Of a stretch of DNA of 64,000 bases, positions 10,523-20,940 are shown piece after piece. The stretch is taken from the NCBI GenBank assembly GCA_023159155.1, contig JAJNNX010000001.1:3472001-3536000 (forward strand), in the 5' to 3' direction. Below the pieces are notes generated by a model that was not told the DNA's origin, made no database searches, and worked only from the letters and a program-made list of their open reading frames with translations. A program made the translations under genes and the position numbers. The stretch is from Ustulina deusta. Taxonomy: Eukaryota > Ascomycota > Sordariomycetes > Xylariales > Xylariaceae. Positions within the stretch are counted from its first letter, which is position 1. Each line of letters starts with the position of its first letter.

Positions 10523-12626
10523 ATGTCTGCAGCCCCTGAGAGCAACCCCGTTCCGTCCGGGGGTGACAGCTCCACCTCCAATGATGGTACTACGCCGGCC
10601 TCCTCCACCTCAACCGCCGCTACCTCGCAGTCCAGTGCGCCCCCGCAGGATGACTCCCTCACATGTAAATGGTCGAGCTGTAGTGAGAAGTTCACATCAG
10701 CTGAAAGTCTTTATGTAAGCTTTCCTTTCGCCATCTACGACTCTGAAATGAGACCTGCCATTTCGCTGGCTGCAACGTTATGTACGATCTTCGCTGACTC
10801 AAAGACAGGAACACATCTGCGAGAAGCACGTTGGGCGAAAAAGCACCAACAATCTGAACTTACAGTGTCAGTGGGCGCAGTGTCGAATCACCACCGTCAA
10901 GCGTGACCACATCACTTCACATATTAGAGTTCACGTGCCTCTGAAGCCTCACAAATGTGACTTTTGCGGCAAGTCCTTCAAGCGTCCCCAGGACTTGAAG
11001 AAACATGTCAAGGTATGCTTTTTTCTGTACCTATGTATTCTTCCGCGTCCAATCCTGCCGGCTACGGCGAGACAAGTCGAACCATTACCACTGAAGACGC
11101 TGGTAACTTCGGGTTGAATGCTCTACTATATAGTACACTCTGGGAAAACCAATAGCTAGAGTTACAAGCCGTAGCTGTTCGGTTGGTCTATGGCCGTGAC
11201 GTTTTTTTTTAACACTACTTGGTTTTCGTAGTATTTGGATTGCCTACTGATCTGATATCTTAGACCCACGCCGATGATTCTGTTCTGGTCCGATCCCAAG
11301 ACCAGCATGGCGGCATGAATGGCACCTACAGAGCCGCAGGCAAAGGTAAGATATGACTCGGTTCAAACCCGGTAGTTTTCCTTATAACGAGGCTAATTCC
11401 GCCTCCTAGCACCTTCTAGCTACTATGATCACAATGGCCAGATGCGTACTAACTCAGCCGCCTTTGGTCAGCCGCCTCATCCAGCCAGTCATACTAGTAG
11501 CTACTACCAACATCATCATGCGCCTCCTCCCTCATTTGGCGGTGCTCCCATGTACTATCAGCCCATGAACGGGCGAGGTGATCATATGGGATATCAGGCT
11601 GCTACGGGCTATGACGGCCGTAACAAGAGGTCTTACGAAGCCATGAACGAGTTCTTCACTGATACTAAGCGCCGCCAACTCGACCCTACGTCATATCATC
11701 AAGTTAGCCAGAGGCTCGTCCCTCTTCACGGTGCGCTGCCTATCCATGCTCATTCTCTTGGTGCAGAATATCTTCCTGCTCCTGCTGTCGTGTCCGTGGA
11801 CGGGCATGGTGGTCACGCACCGTACCAGCACTATGCTCTGCCGCCTATGCCGGAACTACGCACCAAGAATGAATTAGTTCGCATGGATCAGATGCTTGAG
11901 CAAATGCAAAGCACAATTTATGAGAGCGCCAATCCACCCTATATACCAATTAACATGCGACATAGCCATTCGCCGCCTCACTCAGCCGTCCAAGGTCAGT
12001 CTGCCATGGGGGCTCACCCGTACTCGGCGGCTCATGTAGCTTCGCCCTTGACGGCCGTCTCGTCAACGCACTCTACCGGCACACCTGCTGCTACACCACC
12101 GTCCAGTTCCGTGTCGTACACTTCTGGTCACTCGCCCGCAGCGTCCTCTGCTGGATTCTCTCCATCATCTCGCCACAGTTCAACGGCATCTGGATTATAT
12201 CCAACGCTTCCTGCCGTGACCTCGGGCTATCCTGGTCAATCGGCGACATCAACTTTGGGACCAAGTTTTGACACGGACCCTCGCCGTCGCTACTCAGGTA
12301 GTATGCTGCAGCGCGCTAACGCTGGTCCACGGCCGAGTATTGACCGCGAAGGTTCGCGCACACCCAAGGGTCCCGAGTCGGCCATTTCCACAGTCAGCTC
12401 ACCTTCTGCGGAATCTGAGCGTAGTGTGGAGGCTCGTGAGCGTGAGGATCAATACGAGATCTGGTTGGAGAACGTTCGTACCATTGAGTTTCTTAGAGAG
12501 TACGTCAACGATCGTCTCCGACGCAAGGACTTTGATGCGGGTAGCCCTGGCTCGAGTTCTTCTACGGAGGCTGACTCACCTTCTCGGCCGCCTTCTCAGC
12601 CGGCGTACCCCGCACTCCCTCTTTAA
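10523..12626 (+). CDS. pacC: pH-response transcription factor PacC/Rim101
   Basis: Four exons: 10523-10714, 10809-11012, 11264-11345 and 11410-12626, giving 564 aa. Introns have GT..AG ends and branch-like CTGAC, CTGAT and CTAAT. Three C2H2 fingers are assembled across the introns: C48/C53/H66/H71, C84/C89/H102/H106 and C114/C117/H130/H134. Finger 2 runs into the hallmark [20 protein letters not shown] segment of PacC. A basic [16 protein letters not shown] stretch (about 231-248) is a likely nuclear signal. YPTL (423-426) and YPAL (559-562) match the YPXL/I motifs through which PalA/Rim20 (Alix family) binds PacC for alkaline-dependent proteolysis. Family knowledge: the processed N-terminal form activates alkaline genes and represses acid genes by binding GCCARG. 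The promoter is full of that hexamer. The protein is slightly short for the family. The second intron (251 nt) is long but keeps the frame. Confidence 0.93.
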
Positions 12627-13617
12627 AAATTGGTTGTTAGAATCCGAGAGTTTGCGAGCATGGTGTGATAAGTATAGCGTTCGTTTGGCATGAGTTGCTT
12701 TGAGCCATTCGTTAAAGGGTTTGCATGGAATGAGGATGAGAAGATGATGTGATGATGATCTGCTCGCACATGGGATTTATCGCGAGGTTTCGCATCTTCG
12801 CGCCTCCAAGCGAATGATTGTGTGGGCTGAAAATAACACTGGAGGTACCGGTATATGGACTTCATAGTATAGGTAAGGATCCTTCTGTTAGTTGTAACAC
12901 TATAAACAATCAGATTGAGATAATCGGTCAATATCCATAGCCTACACATATATTCTGTGACTTATCAAAACTTACCTGAAACTAGAACCGCTTTTCCTTC
13001 ATAGCCCATAGTATGAGCCAGTGCCACTTCAATGAAGAATCCGTACTATTCTGATTTGATGGCCTGCTGCACACCGTCAGTGTCAGCAATAACCAGAAAA
13101 GATGTAGTCGATTTAAACATTGGCCTTTCCCTGGCGATAACTTCCGACACACATGTGTGTAGCTAATGAGGGGATCCACTGGCCACCTTACCGATGGCTG
13201 AGGAAGCTACACATAATGACAGATGATGTTTTTCATGAATACTGTTACAAATGGATGGTAACGAGATGCCAAGGTACATAGATGACGTACCTAGATAGGA
13301 TCTGAGTGGGGTACCTCCCTCCCCTATGGTTGCTGTGGGGATGGAATCCTAGTCTACTGCAGCGCCTGTAATCACGTAGTGTCACCTCAATGCGCAAGGA
13401 CGATAGGATAATCTCATGGAAGTTTCTTCCGCAAATGGTTTTACTGCAGTTGTAACATCTTGTACCAAGAATGCCTTTCTTTTGAGTAAAAAGGGCCTTT
13501 GACTTCCCCACTAACTCAGGTTTCAAGTTATCAAGTGCGTCGCCGCCTTCGACGTTTTGTTTACATTTGGATCTACACCTAACCTAACCCTTCTCTGGAT
13601 AATAATAAGTCGCGACA
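12627..13617. other. Intergenic region pacC to EF-hand gene
   Basis: About 1 kb with no supported gene. It contains the pacC 3' region and the promoter of the EF-hand gene. Short inverted open frames here have no domain. Confidence 0.55.
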
Positions 13618-14696
13618 ATGGTGCGTACAGAATGAAAGCCCACTGTTTCAGCCCACTTGTCACTAAGGAGGGAGGCGGCTTAAAGTTCTAAGATCTAATG
13701 CCAATCTCTAGGCCATGCCAGTCGGATACAAGCCTTCCCCTTTGGGCTACGGCTCACCGCGAAGCTCTCCCTTCCGTAGACCAGAGTCGCCTTCTTCCCC
13801 GTCTTCAGCAAGCCGACAGACTACGCCGACGCCATCGCCCACGAAAGGAGCCAGCTTATTTACGCCTTCTAGATTTGCAAACCCTTCATCGCCGACACCG
13901 ACGCAGGATAGCGAGAGTCGGACACCGCGCGGATTCGTCTCCTCTGACCCCATGGCATCGCCACAGCCTCTGAAGTCGCCGGCTCACATCTCTCCGCGCG
14001 CGCTTGCGATGCCACATCAGCCGGCTGGACACGGCAGCGCATTGTCTCAGCTCCAGCCCGCGCAGGTCCGCGTGCTTCGCGACGGGTTCCAGATCATGGA
14101 TAGGGACAGTGATGGAGTCGTGAACAGGGAGGATGTAATAGACATGTTGACACAACTGGGTGCGTACACGTAGCTCTACACTCATCGCGAACCATCCCCC
14201 ATTGCCAGCAACAATGGTAGAGCTGGTTGCAATGATGGAAGACAAAAGCTGACTCTCCCGCTTCGCTTCCTGCCGATCCACAGGCCTTCCCGCAAACGCA
14301 TCCGATATATCGCAGTTTTTCCCGCCCGGCGGTCCCCAAACCTTGACTCTCGCCGCGTTCCTCAACTCGATCGCGACGGCGCTTGTTGCGCTTTCCCCGG
14401 CGTCGGAACTGCTGTCCGCGTTTTCGGCGTTCGACGACGACGACAGCGGACAGGTAGACGTCGCCGAGCTTCGCGCCGCCCTGCTGCGGACGGTGCCCGA
14501 GCCCGGCGAGCGCGCGCCCACGCCTGCCGAAGTCGACAAGATCATTGCCGGGTTCAGCGGGCGGAAGGCATTCAGCAAAAGTAGCATGGGAGGCCAGAGG
14601 CGCGGCGAGGTGTTTCGATATCAGGAGTTTGTGAATTCTCTCATGGGCAGCAATGGCTCGTCGGAGTCTACCTCGAACGAAAACTCGGATGAGTAG
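13618..14696 (+). CDS. EF-hand protein, myosin light chain/calmodulin-like
   Basis: Model: exon 1 is only the ATG (13618-13620). Intron 13621-13711 follows, then exon 2 13712-14159, intron 14160-14283 (CTGAC branch near 14249) and exon 3 14284-14696, for 287 aa. Translation could instead begin at the in-frame ATG 13715, two residues later. The first 110 residues are Ser/Pro-rich, disordered and full of S/T-P sites. EF-hand loop 1 (131-142, DRDSDG..) has good ligands at positions 1, 3 and 5 but Asp at position 12. Loop 2 (201-212, DDDDSGQVDVAE) has a canonical Glu 12. Between them lies a segment with FFPPGGPQTLTLAAFLN that resembles fungal myosin II regulatory light-chain-type proteins. A cytoskeletal Ca2+-sensing role is inferred. 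Calmodulin-like is the alternative. Confidence 0.75.
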
Positions 14697-17540
14697 AGGG
14701 AATTAGACAGCTGGGAGGTATACATGCCGTAGGGAAACAAGCGAGCATGTCATGATGAACGTGATTGGGCAGGCCGTGTTCATGGATTGGGATCGTGGCA
14801 TAAGGTATTTTCTTAGGCAGGCGTTGTGTTTTTATGGCATGGTATCGCGCTCGTGAGCCGCTAAAGACACGATGGAATTATATCCTCTGAGTTCTTGGCT
14901 ATGAGCATGGTTGCATTACGTACTCTGTCTTCCCGTGGGTTTCATGAGAGAATGGGAAGCTGGGCACCTTGTGGGTGTAGAAAGCTTGTCCCGTTAGTAA
15001 ATATATTTTCTACGTTAAGAGTGAAGCTATTACTTGTACACCTGGAATATCCTCCATTGCGGCACTATTGTTGGGAGTTTAGGTATCAGTGACTATGACT
15101 GCCTTGTGTATGAAAATCATTCTGCCTTGTTGTTTACTTTGTGATATGTGTAAATACATCTGAATAAAAAAGGAAAAAGATACCTATAGAAATGTTTCAT
15201 AACCTGCAGTTACAGTAATGATACATTAGCACTACACACACTCTTTATAATCACCGTGACAGCTTACTAGGTATATATGTGTGGTTGTACTGCGTATTTA
15301 CGATCCAGTGGTACAGTTAATTACTATGACGTTTGTCCATTCCTCTTATCGAAATCGACAAGTATATGTGGTATAGACAGGGTTTATCGATAGTGGGTTT
15401 GGTATACCTTCTAGGTATGCTAATACCTTCAATTCACCATCAAAAGATCTTAGGTCCCGTCCATCTGGACACATTTTGCACTTGATCGAACTGTACAGCG
15501 AAGTATCCCTGCTAGGTACACCTCAACGTGGATTTCAACCCGGGAATGAAGTCGAGTTTTAAACGATCAAAAGCGATTGATATTGATAAGACATGCTCTC
15601 GCGCAGTCGTGTCCTCCTTTCCCTTTTCCCGTTTCCCCACGAATCCACAGAAGGTTCGAGAATCTAATTATACATCTCTTGTAATACTTTTGTGCAGATG
15701 TGGCTGGATAGGGCGTCGAGGGGAAGAGATGACAGGGGGCGGCCATAGCGGTTGGATGCCGTTCTCGGAACGCACCAGGTGACTCCCCTGTCCTTGCCCA
15801 CCGAACCCGTCTGTCTGCACAGTCCAAAGCTGCTCATCTCGGAATGCAAGGGTTGTTGGACCGTTTGTGTGACGCTATGCTGATACTGTTGTAGCAATTT
15901 CGTGACTCTGATATTGCTTGAGATTACGAGAGCCCCCGTCCGCACCATGTTCAGCCTCTTGAATTTTGGCGAAGGCGGCTGGCGTCGCCCCTCGCGATTG
16001 AGGCCGGTGAAGGCGGCGTTGTAGTGGAAGCGACCTTCAACAACACCCGCTGGCAAATACAGACGCAGAGCGATGTAAACAAGCAGGGTGGTGGTCCGTC
16101 CATTGGCTCTCAAGCTAGGTATCCAGAGTCTGGACATTGGACAGTCGTCATTTGTGGTGGAGAAGGTGGCCGGGCTCTGTGCAGGTAGACTCGACCTGAC
16201 CTCGCCAGCTGTCTGTCCATGCCTTTTCAAGTACCCGAGACATCGAGATGCAAGGTGCCCGCGCCTACGGGCCCTGCGGATTGACAGCTTCTCCAAATTT
16301 CACAAAAAATTTCCCAATCCCATTTCCATTGTCTACCTAGTCCAGGTAGGTATTCCCCAGCCTGACGATTTTTATCCACGAATGCTCTGTTGCCGCCGCC
16401 ATCTGCCTATCACATTCTGCTTTTGTGCAAGCTGGCTGTGCGGCCTATGCCCTATCTAGCAGTACTAGTGTACACTACTAGGTATGCTGTGCTGTAGTGT
16501 GCTGTCTTGTGCTGTACACAGGCTGAACAGGTTGTGCTCTCCGCTGCTTTTATGTTCTGTAGTTATTCCCAGGGGCTGATAAATCGTTTGCCGCCTACAC
16601 ACTCCTCCCCATCGCTTCTTCATCCCTCTCTGGCAAGGAACATTGACCCAGCTGCCGCCTCTCTTTTCGTTTTCGAGGAATTGCTCTCCACCTTCCGATA
16701 CTCACATTTCAAGACTCCATCCATTCTTGCACTCTCCCACCTCCGCACCGCAGGAAATCCTCTTTCCCAGCCCAGCGCAAACGAGCAGTAGAGCGAACCG
16801 ACTAACTCGACTTACGATCGGCCTCTAGACCGGCGATTCACAGTCTCTCGAGCTTCGCCGTACCGATTTGGTTTGCTTGCTGCCACTCACGGCCAGGCAA
16901 GACAAAAACAGGACAAGGCTGCTTGTTCGTGGCACAACAAGACCAAACCAAAGAAAAAAAAATTGAAATCAGCCAAGTCAAAGATTGCTGTTCCATTAGA
17001 GTTTGGCGGTGGACAGCGCTATCCAGGTTTCAGACCAATCTTATTGCCCACGACCCAGTGGTTCTTTTTCTTTAAACTTTTCCATCCCTTCTTTATTCCC
17101 CTGTTCATTTCTCCGATCTGCGACCTGCATGAAGCACACGCCTCGAGAGGTGGCTAGGACGAGTCTTCGACAGCTTTGTGTTAGATCTGTACATTTCTGA
17201 AATATTCTGGTCATCCACCAAACTTCGCCGTTAGTGTCACAATAATAGGGTGCTCTAGCAGGTCACAGTTCTTTGTGCTCGGCAAAGACTGTCGGCTTGA
17301 ATATTGATACAAAAAACCATCCCGACAAGTTGGGCGACCTGACAGGCGGTGCGATCCCTACTTAGGTAATCCCTCTATCTCGGTATCAGGCAGCCTGTGT
17401 TGGTGGTGTGGGCACCGCTATAACCGGGCTTTTTTTTAGCACCTTTAGTTGGCTGTCTTACCCGTAATCTTTTCTTTCCCGCCTGCGTTATAGGACCTTT
17501 TAGGTTCTTTTAGGGTTCATCCAGAAATATCCCATTCCCA
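14697..17540. other. Long intergenic region upstream of the J-domain gene
   Basis: 2.8 kb without a convincing gene. The minus-strand open frame 15664-16296 starts with TTG and shows no domain. From about 16550 the top strand becomes pyrimidine-rich and then A/C-rich, consistent with promoter and 5'UTR of the gene at 17541. One GCCAAG hexamer lies near 16971. Confidence 0.5.
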
Positions 17541-19731
17541 ATGAAGAGCCTCTTCAATTCAAAAAAATCTCCCAAGAAGCAGCCTTCTGGCGACGACGCC
17601 GACCCCCCTCCTTCTCCCCAATACGCTCATCACCAGAGCCACCCGTCGCAGTCGCAGTCGCAGCCACGGCCACAAGCTGCACCCTCCCGGTCGGAGCCTA
17701 TCCCGCCCATCCCGCCTGTCAAGCCCTCGTCCGGCTCCTCCTCCTCCAAGTCACCCCCCAAGAAATCTGCGCGCCCCGCATCGCCTGCTCGTACTCCGCG
17801 CGAGCAACAGAAATCGAGATCCTCACGCTCCTTTGGGAGGCATTCTTCCGACGCACGGCGAGGAAAATTTGACCCTCATACTCATCCACTGAATTTGCAC
17901 CCGGACGAGATCAAACGCTTGTCGGCTCTTTCTGCCGCCATGAGTGAGAGAAGCTCGTTCGACAAAATGGATGTTGATAAAGAGAACTCAGCGCAGCCTC
18001 CTTCCTCTCCGCCGCCCCCCCAGCCACAAAAGTCCTTCACTGTGCCCATTAATTCTCCCACGAATGGATCGAAGCCTGAGATTATCGGTGAAGGACCGGC
18101 ACCTCCTCCTCACCGATCGAACCCTTCGAGCCCGGTGCCGAGCGATGCTGAACAAGCTGAGAATTACAAGTCTCTGGGCAATAAGTCGTTCAAAGAGAGA
18201 CTGTATAAAAAGGCCATTAAAGAATATTCCCAAGGTATGTTGTGGTTACTCTGACTTGTAACATTGCTGACTGATATGGTGGTATCTTTCAGCTATTGAA
18301 TTGATGCCTGATTCACCGACTTATCTCAGCAACCGTGCCGCAGCTTACATGTCAGATGGACAATACGACGCCGCTTTAGAGGACTGCTCTCGGGCCGTTG
18401 ACCTGGATCCCCAGAACCCTAAATTCTTGCTTCGGCTTGCTAGGATCTATACCAATTTGGGACGCCCGGATGAAGCTATGACAACCTTTGGTCGTATTCA
18501 ACCTCCACCGTCAACCAAGGACACGGCTGCGGCAAAGGAGATGCAGCATCACATGAAAGCTGCCCAAGACGCCCTCAACAGCGGTACCAGTGGATCAATG
18601 GTTTTACACGCAATTGACCAGGCCGAGAAATTATTGGCATCGGGTGCTGGTAGACCTCGCAAATGGCAGCTTATGAGGGGCAATGCGTACCTGAAGATGG
18701 GCGGTGTTAACTCTCTAGGCGAGGCACAAAATGTGGCTACGTCCTTACTGCGGCAAAACAGCCAGGACCCAGAGGCTTTGGTGCTCAGAGGCCGTGCGCT
18801 ATATGCCCAGGGCGACAATGAAAAAGCCATCCAGCACTTCCGAAAAGCTCTGAATGGTGATCCCGATTTCAAGGATGCTGCCAAATGGTTTAAGACAGTT
18901 CAGAGGCTGGATCGAATGAAGGAGGAGGGTAATGCTGACTACAAGGCTGGCCGCTGGCAGGCGGCCTTGGATAAGTATACAGCTGCTTTGGACGTCGACC
19001 CCTCGAACCGAGGTATCAACTCGAAACTGTTGCAAAATCGTGCACTGTGTAGACTGAAGTTGAAGGATTACGATGGCGCGATCGCCGATTGCGACCGCGC
19101 AACAGCCCTGGACCCTTCTTACATCAAGGCACGGAAGACTAAGGCTAATGTCTTGGGACAAGCCGAGAAATGGGAGGATGCGGTACACGAGTGGAAAAGG
19201 ATTCAGGAGCTAGATCCACACGACCGAACCATCCTAAGGGAGGTTCGGAAGGCCGAGTTAGAGCTGAAGAAGAGCCAACGCAAGGATTACTATAAGATTC
19301 TGGGTGTCCCTAAAGATGCGGACGATGCCGGTATCAAAAAGGCATATCGCAAGTTGGCCATCATTCATCACCCAGACAAGAACCGTGACGACGAGGGGGC
19401 TGCTGAACGCTTCAAGGATATTGGAGAAGCCTATGAAACCTTGAGCGACCCTCAGTATGTATTCAGGAAATTAAGCCATGTTAAGGAGTATTGCTAACTC
19501 GTTGGTTGTAGAAAGCGTGCCCGTTACGACAGCGGGGAGGATTTGATGGACCCCTCTGAGATGTTTAATGGCGGAGGTGGTATGGCTGGTGGAATTGACC
19601 CCGAAATCCTGTTCAGCATGATGAATGGAGGTGGCGGTTTCGGGGGAGGTGGCGGAAGTTTTAACGGTGGAGGTTTTAACGGTGGCCGTACACGAGCTCA
19701 GGGCTTCCCAAGCGGTTTCCACTTCGGTTGA
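17541..19731 (+). CDS. TPR and J-domain co-chaperone (DNAJC7/Tpr2-like)
   Basis: Exons 17541-18234, 18293-19454 and 19512-19731 give 691 aa. The introns (58 and 57 nt) have GCTGAC and GCTAAC branch sites. The N-terminal 200 residues are Ser/Pro/Lys-rich and disordered. TPR helices start near residue 206 ([23 protein letters not shown]) and continue in two blocks to about 530. The J domain begins at about 562 ([14 protein letters not shown]) and has the catalytic HPD at 591-593 in [17 protein letters not shown] Gly/Asn/Phe-rich tail ends SGFHFG. This TPR-then-J order is that of DNAJC7/Tpr2. Family knowledge: these proteins bind Hsp70 and Hsp90 through the TPRs and stimulate Hsp70 ATPase through HPD, mostly in the cytosol. 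After the TGA the same frame stays open for 96 codons (see separate entry). Confidence 0.9.
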
Positions 19732-20022
19732 CAATCAGAACCCGGCGAGTACGAGTATAAGGACGAGGACGAGAGCCAAGGTCACGATAGCTACGAAGGG
19801 GATGGCGGTGTGGGTGGACACGACAGGCGAGCTCCAGGAATGCCGCATGAGTTTGCTCGTGGTGCGGGCTTGGAGAGCACCATCGCTCGATTCCGATGGG
19901 GGGTGACGGCGATGGCTGCCGCATTCATCTTCTTACCCTTCGAGCTTGCGACGACGCTCCTTGTGTTGTACATCTGTGTTGTGTTTGCGAAATCTTCAGG
20001 CATTACACGTGGCATCTTGTAA
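19732..20022 (+). other. In-frame open extension after the J-protein stop
   Basis: Immediately after the TGA at 19729-19731 the same frame continues open for 96 codons to a TAA at 20020-20022. It reads an acidic stretch (EYEYKDEDESQGHD), a basic amphipathic part, and a strongly hydrophobic segment (about 25 residues, AAAFIFLPFELATTLLVLYICVVF) followed by a short polar tail. That would be a tail-anchor-like module. It could be reached by stop readthrough, or by removal of a 51-nt in-frame segment (19688-19738, GTAC..CAG). It may equally be a small independent exon or chance. No start codon of its own is well placed; its first ATG codes a residue well inside. The codon usage looks coding. Confidence 0.3.
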
Positions 20023-20940
20023 AGATTGGAACCCTGGGAAATAGATTCTCCATCATTGCAGGCGTTAGGTAGACGATGATGATTTTCATGACGCGGGATT
20101 CCGCGATGGAAGGCGATGGGGCTCATGCGCAGTAAGGGAGGTAAAGTGAGGGCAACGGAACTCTGGATATCAGAAGATCTGCACATAGAACTCACAAGAA
20201 TATCGCAACTTTAATTGCCATTGGCCTAATTGCCACCCCGCATAGGTCGTATAAAGATATGAAAACGCATAAGCTTTCACTATCCCGAGAAGTGTCGTCT
20301 AAAGATCATGATGCTTGGTGTTGAGAAAAACATGGTAATTGATATGATACTTTCAACCGTTAGGTAGGTACTCGACCAGACTGGTAGTAGCCCCGGGACT
20401 ATACAAGTGAGATGCCGACGGGTTGTGGGGAAGCCCCATGTTCTATTGTAGTAGTGTACCTAGGTAGGTAAGTATAGGTACCTAGGTAGCTTGGAAGCTA
20501 CAGAGGACCAACTAACCAACCTAAAGCATGCACCGATCAAGGACTGTTACAATGCCTCGGCCAATGTAGGGACATGAACGATATCCACCTTATTTTCTGA
20601 CTTCTTCTGGTTCATTTTCGCGGTTGACTGCGGATAAGAAGGGAACGCGCAGTGTTCCGTCGGTATCGCCGTCGGCTTGCGAAACCCGCCTTCTTTGTAT
20701 CCGATCTTTCGTCCCGCTCGTGGAACCTAGCTCTATACTACCGTCCCCGCCATCTCCAAATCACAACCGCTAAGCGCTCGTGCGAGTCGGCATTGTATTG
20801 TGTCTCGATAGCACGACCCGGGCGGAACGGAACAACCCATTGAGGGGTGAGAGAGAGAGAGAGAGGGAGATCGCGAAGGGAACGATAGAAGGAAGAAAGA
20901 AAGAAAGATAGAGAGGAGGAAGAGCAAAACGCAACCCAAC
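20023..20940. other. Intergenic region upstream of the MFS gene
   Basis: No gene seen. It contains copies of the GGTAGGTA/TAGGTACC motif (about 20363-20372 and 20455-20490). It ends in a purine-rich tract (20847-20939, GA and GAAA repeats) directly before the MFS start codon, probably 5'UTR. Confidence 0.6.

Noticed and set aside
15664..16296. Minus-strand ORF of 210 codons upstream of the J-domain gene
   Set aside because: Starts with TTG, first ATG far inside, no domain or typical composition.
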